Below, one piece after another: positions 35,005 to 45,469 of a stretch of 64,000 nucleotides of DNA (its first letter is position 1; every line of letters begins with the position of its first letter). The position numbers and the translations under genes are program-made. Origin of the DNA: Sphagnum compactum (lineage: Eukaryota > Bryophyta > Sphagnopsida > Sphagnales); NCBI GenBank assembly GCA_965153455.1, contig OZ234493.1:32354213-32418212 (forward strand). Reading direction: 5' to 3'. The notes beneath the pieces are model-generated. The model was not told where the DNA came from and did no database searches. It worked only from the letters and a program-made list of their open reading frames with translations.

Positions 35005-36517
35005 CAGGCCTCATAAAATTAGGCGTTCTAAAAATAGACGCCTAATTAGCCTAATTTAAAATGAGCCAAACGCCTAAAATAATCGATCGCCACTCGGCCG
35101 TAAACATCTGCAAGATGATTTGCAAGCTGCTCGACCAGCTCTACAGTTCTTAGCGGCACAAGCTGTTGTCGGTCAGCACGGACGGTGAGAACACCATGAC
35201 CGGATGGAAAGGCGGATTTGTGACGTTCATGGACAAGGAGTCTACCAACGAGGTCCTGCGTGTATGGTGTCCCGTGCACCAGATGGACCTCGTCATTCAG
35301 GACGCGACGGTCATGATCAGCGACGATGCATTCACCAAAACGACACACAGCTTCACGGTGCATCTCCGCCAACAGGCCAATTTACAGCTCGTGATGGGCA
35401 GCAAGTGCCCAAAGGACACGAATCGCTGGGCACACTTCCAAGGCCAATTGCAGTGGCTGCTGACACACCGCATTAAGTTGCTGGAGTGGATAGAGCAGCG
35501 GCAGCACGCCTCGTCGTCGACTGTCGAGTACTGGATCATTGCCTGCGCCATCAACCCTCTCGCCAAGGCGTGCAATGTCACGCTCGTCAATTTGCAACAA
35601 CGCAACCTCTGCCTGTCGCAGCAAACCGAGTACATTGAGCAACTGGTCTAGAACATTTTCCTAATGGTCGACATCCAGCATGAAGACGACAATGAGGCGA
35701 TGCAGTGGGGTGATCGTGAGGAGAACAGTTACCTTGAACTCGGCGTGTGGTGGGTCACGTTCAAGGATGTCTACGTGCATGTCAAGGATCAGGGGACCTG
35801 GGTCAAGGACCTGTTCCTATTACTGACCGATGAAGACCAGATCGGCGTGTTGCGCGAGATCGCCGGGTACGCGTTGCACCTTGTCAAGGGCCTGTCACTC
35901 GTGCAGGGAGAGCACGACTGCCGCAACAACACGGCAGCACAGCTCGCGCCGCCCATCTTCCCTCAACATCTCTACAAGATGCGGACAAGTTATTTCATTG
36001 AACACGTCCTGGGTCCCCACCGCGAGATGATGATCAAGGCTTGGGGCGAGGAGCTGGTCGATCTTATTGAGCAGGAGCATCGTGCGCTCGTCAAGGTGGT
36101 TCGTGGCTCTGCTCCTCTAAAGCGTATTGTTGACAGTCATAGCTTCCAAACAATGTTCAACGACGCCTGGGACGCCCTGCTGGCCCAGCCCGCCCTGAAC
36201 CATCTCCGATTGTTCTGCGATGGCTTGGCGAGCGCCTTTGCCAACACGACGTGCGTGGAAAGCGACTTCTCAATCTTAAAGTGCGAGAAGGACGCCTACC
36301 GTACGTGCCTGATGGCACTGTCGCTGGAGGGCGTGTTCCAGACGAAACAGATGGGCACCATCGACGAAATGCTTGGCTTACTCAATCCGGTCGAGTAATT
36401 CGACAAAATGACCACAAAAGGGCCTTTTTTAGAAAATGCCTAATTTGCCGGCACAGGAAACGCCTAATTTAGCTTATTTTGTTTAAATTAGGCGTTCGCC
36501 TAATTTTATGAGGCCTG
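35005..36517. mobile_element. hAT-superfamily element with intact ends, internally deleted
   Basis: The element is 1513 bp and bounded by 8-bp target duplications GGCTAGAT at 34997-35004 and 36518-36525. The terminal inverted repeats are identical over 21 bp and begin CAGGCCTCATAAAATT. Subterminal words such as CGCCTAATTT and AGGCG recur at both ends. An 8-bp duplication and CAG-type ends define hAT. The interior encodes the C-terminal part of a hAT transposase. The DNA is visibly GC-rich while neighbours are AT-rich, suggesting recent arrival and possibly a foreign source (inference). The N-terminal half, including the zinc finger, is missing, so mobility would need an intact relative. Confidence 0.95.
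35085..36398 (+). pseudogene. hAT transposase, C-terminal two-thirds with two nonsense codons
   Basis: One continuous frame runs from about 35085 to the TAA at 36396-36398, broken only by stops at 35151 and 35649 (both TAG). The piece SAVNICKMICKLLDQLYSS precedes the first stop. VSTDGENTMTG follows, with the Asp of the hAT catalytic core, then a C-x2-H block (WCPVHQMDLVIQDA). The C-terminal dimerisation region is kept (CVESDFSILKCEKDAYRT, ALSLEGVFQ). Nothing upstream of 35085 encodes the BED finger or N terminus. The sequence style recalls hAT families abundant in oomycetes, recalled and not searched. Confidence 0.85.
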
Positions 36518-36525
36518 GGCTAGAT
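36518..36525. repeat. hAT target-site duplication, right
   Basis: GGCTAGAT lies directly after the right terminal TGAGGCCTG and matches the left copy at 34997-35004. Confidence 0.93.
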
Positions 36526-38600
36526 GCTCGAACTTAGTCAATCATGGAGTGTGATGTAATATAATATGTATCTGGTAGACTGTAGGGGTGTGCTCACTTG
36601 ATATTGGTGTGCAATGTGCACTATGCACTTGAGCCCTGAATATCTTATGAGGTTAAGGTTTAGGGTTTAGGGCAAATTTTTGTGTGCGATGTATAAAAGG
36701 GTGCAGAAAATAAGATGCAACTTAAAAGTGCCCAATCTTTCCTCAAATCTAGATCTCATGACAATTTAATTAACCATGTTGATATATTAGAGTTATCCTA
36801 GAAGTCACCCTCTATTTTGCCCCCTATCTCCTCTGCTTTCTCCCCCTATCCCCTCTTTCAGTGGTATCGGCAAAGTAAGGGTATGAAATGCTAAAAAAAA
36901 CTCAGTATTTAACACATAAGGTTTGAGAGTAAGTCTGGTAGTCGTACAGGTAGGAGCCGTGAAAATATATGTAACAGCAGTGCAGGCGCTCAAGAAAAAA
37001 TAAGGAAACACAGGATGAAACTCAGTTTACCACCAAAATTGGCCGAAAAAACTAGTTTGGGTCCCAGTTATTTCCTTTTGTAAATTTTTCCATTCCCAGT
37101 TAAGTGTTTGATGTCCTGTTATGCCAAAACTGGCCGTTCTTGCCCCCTAATAGCTTGACTTTAAAGATAACTCTATTGGCCAAAAGGTTTTCATTTTAAA
37201 AATGTTTCCCTCATGATGACACTCTCTTGTCATGAACAACAGTTGAAAAGTAATAGACACAATGTGCATGAAAGTACTGTATTTTGTACAACATTAGCAA
37301 AAGTTTGCTCATTTGGCAGTCCCAACTCTTTGATTTTTGTTGTGCACATGTTTCTGCCAATTGTGTTTATTTTCCTAAACTCGATGTGGATTGTTCATGA
37401 AACGATTTGTCACATAGTGTCAATTTGAAGGCCCACAAGTTGGGTCAAATTCAATTCATTTGGGGTAGATTAACATGTTAATGTGTGTGTGTGTGGTAGG
37501 GTGAATTATGGGTGCAACTGCTTTCATTGAATAATGGCTACAAAGTCCATATGAACTAGCTTCAAACGCCCCCCAAAAATCACTCTATGTTTGAATTTGT
37601 TCATTGGATATATTAGCATGCATTATGCATTACTTGTAATCTTCAAAGTTCTATTCTAAATCCCGATACTTCAGAAATTGAACTCCCCTTTCAACATTTG
37701 GGAAGTATTGTTCACATGCAGCCAAGGCCAAATTGTCACACACGCACAATAACATTTCAATTAGCCTTGGGCCTCTAAACATTATGTTCATTTTCCTTAA
37801 AGTGAATTGTCTCTTTAACTTTTGGCCATCTCTTGAACTCTAGGGTACGAGAATTCCAAAGCTTCCTTGTTGTTTTAAGGCCATTACTATGAAGCTGCTC
37901 TAATCTCTATTTATAGATATCCAAAATTCTTGGCCTTTGAATTCAGTAGACCACTAAAACCTTCACATTGCAAATTTCTTTAGCAAGAGTCAACAATTTT
38001 TTCTTAGGAATTTTGGAATATCAAAAGGGTGGCTTTTATTAGTTCACTTTTGGTATTTTTATGGTGATATTACAAATGTCAAAACGTGAAGCCTCTCCTT
38101 AATTAAAGCTTAAATAAGTTGAAATTTAATTACGTGCAACAAAAAGGTTTCATGGAGTGTTGGTAAACACTCTTATTTTTAAGCAACAAAAGCTACTTAC
38201 ATCTACAAAATGAAAGTATAAGTTTACAACCTCTCTATATTGTAAGCATGGTAATAAAACTTTTAGGTTGTTGTGAAAGTAATGGCAAATGTGTACAACA
38301 AATTTGGTGGGTATTGGCAATTATTATTTATCGATGGGAAGCAACGTGACAAAATTTAAGTTGTCACACTTATGATTTTATTATAGGCATTTGTTAGTCC
38401 CTTTTCTATGGTGTAATCTAGTTATATATTGCCAATAAAACAAAGGCAAGCTAAATTGTTTTGCACTAGTACAAAAACATGATTTTTCAAGTTGTCCAAG
38501 TTGATTAATTTGTTTTCTTAACTTGTGAAATGTCCATTTTTACTAGAGGTTCACTTTATGAATGGATATTACAATTACTGATTGATCAATTTGACTAGAG
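36526..38600. other. Intergenic DNA, no gene
   Basis: It contains a short telomere-like stretch (TTAGGGTTTAGGG near 36659), the dispersed repeat copy B2 (36868-37045) and AT-rich sequence. Open frames such as 37213-37428 show no motif. Confidence 0.5.
36868..37045. repeat. Dispersed repeat copy B2 (partner at 4940-5115)
   Basis: GGTATGAAATGCT, CTCAGTATTTAA, GTACAGGTAGGAGC, GTGAAAATAT, CAGGCGCTCA and CAGGATGAAACTCA occur in the same order and spacing as in the partner. Confidence 0.7.
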
Positions 38601-38619
38601 ATGATCCATTTGACTATAT

Positions 38620-39250
38620 CGTCAAATGGGACATTTAGTCAAGTTGAACCAAGAAACAAAAATCCCTAGTCAAGATGGCCAAAGGGTTTCTCGTCAAATA
38701 AGACATTTCATCAAGTTGAACGAACAAAAATAACATCCAACCTACCTACCCACCTGCAATACCTAAGTACTAAGTAGGTAAGTAGGTAGGTACTTATTAT
38801 GGTACCTAGGTAGGTAGTAGGTATCTAAATACCATAGTAAGTAAGAAGGTAAGTAAATACTTACATACCTACCCACCTACCCAACCTAAACTAGGTAGGT
38901 AAAAAGGTAGGTACCTACTATGGTACCTAGGTAGTAGATAAATATCTAGGTACCATAGTAGGTAGGTAGGTAAATAGATGCTTACATACCTACTCACCTA
39001 CCTTACCTAAGTACTACGTAGGTAAGTAAGTACCTAGGTATTGTAGTACCTACTTACCTACCTACTATGGTATTTAAATACCTATTTATTACATGTACCT
39101 AGTTATTGTGGTACTTACTACTTATTTACTTATTTATTATGATACTTAAACTTACCATAGTAATTAATTACCTAGGTCATTTTAAACTAACTACTATGGT
39201 GGGTGGGTGGATAAGCTAAGTTTAGGTTAAATTGATAATTAAAGTTAGAT
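38620..39250. repeat. Left arm: GACATTTAGTCAAGTTG plus TACC/GGTA palindromic array
   Basis: GGGACATTTAGTCAAGTTGA at about 38627 leads into roughly 500 bp of TACC/GGTA tetranucleotides. These form internal palindromes such as CTACTATGGTACCTAGGTAG. The reverse complement of the lead word, followed by similar tetranucleotides, ends the region at 43284-43650. Confidence 0.75.
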
Positions 39251-39389
39251 GGTCAACACACATTCACCTATTATGTTACCTACTTAATTATTTTTTAATT
39301 ACCATCTTATCTATTTACATAAATCTATTATATACACTGTAAGATGTCAAATAATTTTTTTGATAAAAGTTAACAATTTAATTATGAAG

Positions 39390-39470
39390 TTGTAATCCAT
39401 TGGTAAGAACTTTCATCATGGAGGTGAGGGGTTCAATTTTTAATACTTGCAGGTCGATGCAAAGTTGGGT
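39390..39470 (+). repeat. Degenerate tRNA-like (SINE) head
   Basis: An A-box-like TGTAATCCATTGGTAAGA is followed by a B-box-like GAGGGGTTCAATTTT about 35 bp later. A similar arrangement on the minus strand lies at about 41935-41860 (GTGGCTTGGTGGTAAAGG, then AAGGATCAAACTTC). Both are weak matches. Confidence 0.3.
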
Positions 39471-40139
39471 GGACCAATTTGGATGTCACATAAGTTAATT
39501 TTGACATGGTCCATTGATTGATGTTGTGTGTGTTAGGGGCTTGAAATTAATTAGATATCATATCAAGGAAGTTAAGGGGGGGAAATTTCATGATAACAAT
39601 GGTAGGGTTATACTTATGAACTTTTGAGTAGGTTAAACAATAGGGTTTCCCAAAAAGTTTATATTATATTGAAGGAAGATGTGTTTTAGGAAATTTTTGT
39701 AAACTTGTTTAAAGGAAGAGAAACTTAATGGGTGCCACTGATGGCATGGAAAAAATACATGCAACCTGTTTATAATCTTAGACTAAGAAAGTAAAAATGA
39801 TCCAATTTTGGGCTTTTTCAAAGATAATCATGTGTGGCAAATTGGTTCACCCAACCATGCATTGACCCTTGCCATTTATGTTCATGTTTAGGGGGTTATG
39901 TTAGGTAGGTTAGGTTGGGTAGCTAGGTTAAACTACATCCTAACTACCTAACTTTCTCAACTTACCTATCACTATAATTTTAACTTTATATATAAATTAT
40001 TTTAATTTGATTAATTAAATGATCCATTGCCCCATTAGTCAAAATGGTTAATAAAAGTGATTGATAAAAAATGACCACTAGGTCACAACTATAAACATGT
40101 TAAAATTAACTTGTCCAAAATGATGGGGTTTTTTTTTAA

Positions 40140-41318
40140 TGAATGTCAAATAGGGTCATTTTTTACTATCCAAGTTTTCTTCACAACTAATCAATGTGAA
40201 AGAGGTATCATTAATGTCTTATGTTAAAATTTGCACTTTTTTGGTTCCAAATAATAAAATGCCCTTGACATTTCCATTTCCAATAGTTCATTTAACCATG
40301 ATATTAAACACTTCTCCCATTATGAGGAAAAGGTAAGGAGTGAGTAGGCATCCCTACTTCATTCCCCTCTCGATTAGGGATGATGGAGTCATGGAGCCAT
40401 TTAAGCAAGTAGTTATTTTTGCATTAAAAAAAATAATATGACCATATCTATAAATTTTGTGGCCATCCCAAGCTTTTTCATAGCAAGACCCAAAATTTTC
40501 CCAAGCAACCTTATCATAGGCTTTTGCAAAATCAAGTTTAAGAAAAATTATGCATTGTTTAAAACATTTGACCTAATCTTATTTTTCATGTGTCAAGAAC
40601 ACATATTCAAAAATATATCTTAAAGGAAGAAAGGCAATTGGATTACAATTAATCATGTCATAACAAATTAGTTGTAATCAAAGTTGGAACACCTTTGTAT
40701 AAATTTTGTAAGTTGTATTTAGGAAGGAAATATGTTTCCAATTTCTTAATTGCTCATCACCTCCAACTTTGAATGTCAAAGTTATTAGGCTTTTCATAAC
40801 ACTTTTAGGAAATCTATAAATAGTAATAAAACTTTGGACCATTTTGAAGAAATCATTGTCAATAATATGTCAAAATCTAACATAATATTCAACAATAATC
40901 CCATTAGGGCTTAATGTTTCACCCTTAGCTAAGGTAAGGGTTGCCTTATGGAGGTCATTTTTTGAGAAAGGAACAACCAACTTGGAGTTCAAATTTTGAT
41001 TGAACTTCACCAACAAAGACTTTAACGTTTCTTCCTTCAATGGTTCTATTGTTGTCAACTTACAACCCTTGTCATATAGGTTGTTTTAGAAGGTGTAATA
41101 AGTGTCTTTGAACTCTTCTATTGTTTCCACAATACTACCATCATGTTTCCATATAGCTATTAAGGTTGTCCTTCAACTTCATTAAGGCTCCCCAACGACT
41201 TTGAAAAATTGCATGCATGCCCCAATTGCCTTTTTCCCATCTTCTTAAGTTTGGCCCTTAATTTCTTTCCCTCCACCTTCACATCCTTTAGCATTTTGAT
41301 TCATTCCCTTAAATCCCC
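40140..41318 (-). pseudogene. LINE (non-LTR) reverse transcriptase fragment
   Basis: Reading the minus strand, the order is: KEETLKSLLVKFNQ with LAKGETLSPNGIIVEYY (about 41040-40875; the finger region, where relatives have P-G-P-D-G), CIIFLKLDFAKAYDKVAWEN (about 40550-40490; motif A with catalytic Asp), CLNGSMTPSSLIERGMKGC (about 40405-40350) and a degenerate motif C, DINDTSFT, near 40200 where active copies have A-D-D. Stops and frameshifts occur throughout. The upstream end abuts a CACTA insertion at 41322. This is a dead plant L1-type LINE. Confidence 0.85.
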
Positions 41319-41321
41319 TAT

Positions 41322-43246
41322 CACTAGTAAAAATCTTCTAATATATGTCTGAGTTTATAATTAGTATTCCAATCATAAAGGACAAAAATGATTAATAGCT
41401 TTAAAGTTATTATGGACGAGTTGTTTATGACAATATTTTTTTAGGACATGACATGGCACAATGATGCGACGAATATCATCCATTGGTCATAAAGGACATA
41501 TGTGAAGTCATTAGTGATAGTTTAATGATAGTTTAATTCTTTATTATTATTATAAATTGGACCCAAAAAATTGGAGAACATTATTATTTAAATTCATAAT
41601 ATTGATTATTATAAATTTATTGTGTATAATATAAATAATAATATATATTTTTATTTCAAATTTTTAATACCATTATTTTTCATTTTATCAATTGGTGACA
41701 CATGTCACCACCCAAGCTATGTTGAAATCCTAATATAAGTGGATAAATAAACCACTTAATTTACCAATTTAGACTTGATTAAATAACAACCTAACCTAAG
41801 TAGTCTAAATAAGTACGAAATATTTGATTAATATTCCAATGTTGACCACAACACATGTCATTTGTGAAGTTTGATCCTTAGACCTCAAGGATGGAATCTA
41901 GTTCCTTTACCACCAAGCCACCCGACTTGTTGTGTACATAATCTAATGTTTATTTTAATTTAAACCATACTTCATTTAAACATTACACAACACTTCAAAT
42001 TTAATAATTCATATCTTATTGATAATTTGTCCAAATGAAAAATTGAAAAGTTTATTCATAAATTTTCTTCAATAATGTATACAACTATATAATTTATTTT
42101 TTATAAATATAAATTCAGTTCAAAAGAAAATTATTTGAATTTTGTTATTGAATAATTTTTCAATGACCATACTTTGGAAAAACTAAATTCAAACACATGA
42201 TTTGTAAATGAAAAAACCTTTATGGTTAATGCATGAATAAATAAAATATATCCTTCATGTTTTAAACCTTCATTTGGTTTAAAAACTTATATTATACAAT
42301 TTTGCTTCCAATATATCATAATTTTACTAATAACTTTAAAAGTTATACGTATGAATCCATATAATTTATCCACATAAATTTTTTATTAATGAATCATAAA
42401 TCACTTATATCTACATATATATTAAATGTTTTCATATCAGTCATATTTAATATGATGTATAAGTTTAATATAAATATTTTTATTTTATTTTAATATTAAT
42501 TAAATTTCTGAAATTATAAAATTTATTCATCTTTACACATGTAAAATAAATAAATATATTTATACACATATATTATATAGGTTTATCATAAAATATTAAT
42601 TAAATTTTTTTTCCACATCTTACATTTTTATTTTTAAATGAAAATATAAAAATTATTTATTATATATCATACTTTTACCATTAAAATTTATTTCATTGTA
42701 TAAATTTAATTTGGTTGCATTGAATATTTAAAATGGATTATATATCAAATATATTTAAGAAAAATTTAATAATTTTTTAATATTACATATTTGTATAATA
42801 ATAATCAAAATCAATTCCATACATATTGTAGTTTATTAAGTCCATTTGTAAATTATTAATAGTCATTTTTGAATCATTGTAAAATCATTATATGACCATA
42901 TTGTTTTTGTAATGACACATCATTTTGTTCACGTCATTTTCATAGTTATTTTTTAGTCTATTTGAAATGATTTTATCCTAGTCACATTTTCAAATGATAT
43001 TTTGAACATCCATGTCATTTTGTCATCAATCATGGATGATATATGGATGAAAACGTGCAATGAAAAATGATGTCATTTTCCTATTTTCACATTATCATTT
43101 ACTAGTCAAATGCACCATTAATGTATGACTATAACTTTTTCCACATAGGATTTGAAGTAATATCTTATTACTATAGTCAATTATGTAGTTGCTTAGGACA
43201 TAAAATCATTGATTTTGGGTTGCAAAGGACAAAATTCCTTTTAGTG
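41322..43246. mobile_element. Non-autonomous CACTA (En/Spm) element
   Basis: The element begins CACTAGTAAAAATC at 41322 and ends CCTTTTAGTG at 43246, that is CACTA in reverse complement. It is flanked by the 3-bp duplication TAT at 41319-41321 and 43247-43249, as expected for this superfamily. The word AAAGGACA recurs near both ends (41376, 41489, 43224), resembling subterminal repeats. The 1925-bp interior is AT-rich and has no transposase. Beyond CACTA the inverted repeats match weakly. Confidence 0.75.
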
Positions 43247-43283
43247 TATTATCTATCATAAGTGCATATCATATATTATATTG

Positions 43284-43650
43284 TGCAGCTTAACCTAGGT
43301 AATAGATAGGTAGGAATAGACTTCCTACCTAGCTTATATAATAACTAGGTAGGTAAGTAGGTAAACTTAGGTTACTTATTTAACCTATGTAATAGCTAGG
43401 TAGGTAGATAGGCCTTGGCTACTTATTTATTTAGGTCTACCTACCTAGCATAAATAGTAGGCAAGTAGGTAGGTAGGCCTATCTATATAAATAGGTAGGT
43501 AAATTTAAATTATCTACCTAGCCTAGATAATAATTAGTTAGCTTGGTTTATCAATTAACATAGAATGTTCAATTTGACTTTAAAATCATTCATCATTTTG
43601 ACCAAGCATATCATTTTACTTTGTCCAACTTGACTAAATGTCCATTTTCA
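43284..43650. repeat. Right arm: GGTA/TACC array plus CAACTTGACTAAATGTCC
   Basis: Tetranucleotide-rich sequence (CTAGGTAGGTAG, CTACCTACCTAGC) is followed by CCAACTTGACTAAATGTCC near 43630, the inverted form of the left arm's outer word. The arms therefore face each other across about 4 kb. Confidence 0.7.
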
Positions 43651-45007
43651 TTTACAACTTTCTTTCCACATTGTTTGTTTTTCATAATTCAAATTTGATA
43701 AAACAAGAACTATATCCCGTGACACTTCCTTGGTGTCTTAATCATAAGCAACGCTAACGAGAAAGTCAATACCCTTGGACCTTCGTTTCACGAGTCACCC
43801 ACTACTAGTTCACACAAGGTACCAACATTGGTTCTCACCGGCCCAATGAACCCATAACCTTTCTCTTCTTCTTGGATGAAAATGAATGTCATAGTCACTC
43901 TCTTTGTGGATGAAATGAAGGAATCTTGCTTGAATTTTCATTATGGTTTAGTATGCTTGGGTAATTTGGCTTGAAGCCCACAATTACGAGAAATAGCCTG
44001 CCATGTCTTGACTTTAAGTATTTCCAACAATTGGGCCATTGTGTAATTTTCTTGATCACATTAGATGACATAATCTTTTGATGTTGATCATACATTTGTA
44101 ATATTGACCATGTAAATTTGTTTGTTAAATATAATTTTTTTTTCGAAATGGTTGAATCTGCCATCACAAACCTTAAATGTCATGGAATGGCCTCACCATG
44201 GAAGTGCTTGTTATGATGGGTGCGTTGCTTAGGTTGCTGGCGAATGGGGTTCTTGACACCTTACCCAATATAGTATAGGAGAAGGGCCTGTACTCAGGTC
44301 CTTTTCTTATGTAAAGCAGAGCTGGGATTTTTTCACTTTTTAACTTTTAATCACATTACAACAACTCAAAGTCAAAATGGCAAAACTCACCCAAACTAGA
44401 CCTAACCCATTTGGGCATGGGGTACTTGAATACTCTTGGTGGTATTGGTTTACGCATAAACATCTAGAATTTTCAATCAAGCTTACATAGGAGTAAAGGT
44501 CTACAAAACACTTTTAAAACACAAGGTCTAACTAACAATGCATGCAACTCATTCTACCAAAACCTTGCAACATTGTACACGCAACATAAGTATACATCAA
44601 ATTACATATAGAAATATGATGAAACAAGAATTCAAATAGGGCGACAATAGGGACAAGAGTTTTAGGGAAAAACAATTCACAAAAAATGTATAACAAATAG
44701 CGACAAGCTGGCTGGTGGTACCTTCAGCTGGTCAGAAGACCCCAGTACAGCCTGGCTGGTACATGAAAATAGGTTTCTTCAGGCAGCTAATGGAGGTCTT
44801 GACAATTCTGTAGTACATAATAATGACCTTGCTAGGATTTTGCAGTGTAATAGGAGGGTGCCCTAAATCCATAAAGCACTGTTCCAAATTTTGCAGTGTA
44901 TTTGGAGAGTACATTATAAAATGTAATAACAGGGTGAACATTTTGGTAAAATGGAATGTTTGTCACTCACCCTCGTTTAAAAAAAATTAAAAATTAAAAT
45001 AAAAATT
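43651..45007. other. Intergenic DNA, no gene
   Basis: Short frames (43895-44167 minus, 44732-44941 minus) have no recognisable motif. The rest is AT-rich; GGGCCTG/AGGTCC words near 44284 resemble the hairpin at 45008-45150. Confidence 0.45.
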
Positions 45008-45150
45008 GGTTGTGCTTTACATTGGGCAGCGCCCACAGAGCGAGGGCACTACTGAAATAAGAACCCCCTTGGCTCCGCCTTGAGAGGGTCCTTATTTCAG
45101 TAATGCCCAGCTCATGGGGCGTTACCCTACACATAATCCTCAGGTTACTA
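45008..45150. repeat. Imperfect hairpin element (MITE-like) upstream of DUF1818 gene
   Basis: GGGCACTACTGAAATAAGAA is mirrored by TCCTTATTTCAGTAATGCCC across about 25 bp. Outer words GGGCAGCGCCCAC and GGGGCGTTACCC also pair. Related words (GTGCTTTATGTTGGG, then TGCCCT) occur near 1169, so it is a dispersed family. Confidence 0.6.
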
Positions 45151-45469
45151 CTAATGACCACCCCTTGGCCAATGCATGTTTGTACCAAAAGGAGGCCCTT
45201 GTGGGGGGGCTCCACTGATACGCAAAGTACTTGCTGCAAGGCCCTTCCCACTGCCCAGTAGGATTAGGGACACGACTGCATCGAGCTTCACGCCCGGTAA
45301 ATGGCTCTTCCGTACCGGGATGCCTCGTGATTTACGCCAGATAAGGGCCTACTGTCAGGGCCTTACTATAATACGTATTGCTCTCTATTCTGTTGCTGCT
45401 GCTGCTGCCAACAACAACAACAGCGTTCAAAACAACTCTGCACTTTGCACCTCTTCTTCAGGAGTCGTC

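Noticed and set aside
45176-45469. N-terminal extension of the DUF1818 protein from upstream ATGs
   Set aside because: The extra residues come from sequence adjoining a hairpin repeat, and the start at 45470 gives a typical transit peptide. An upstream start cannot be fully excluded.
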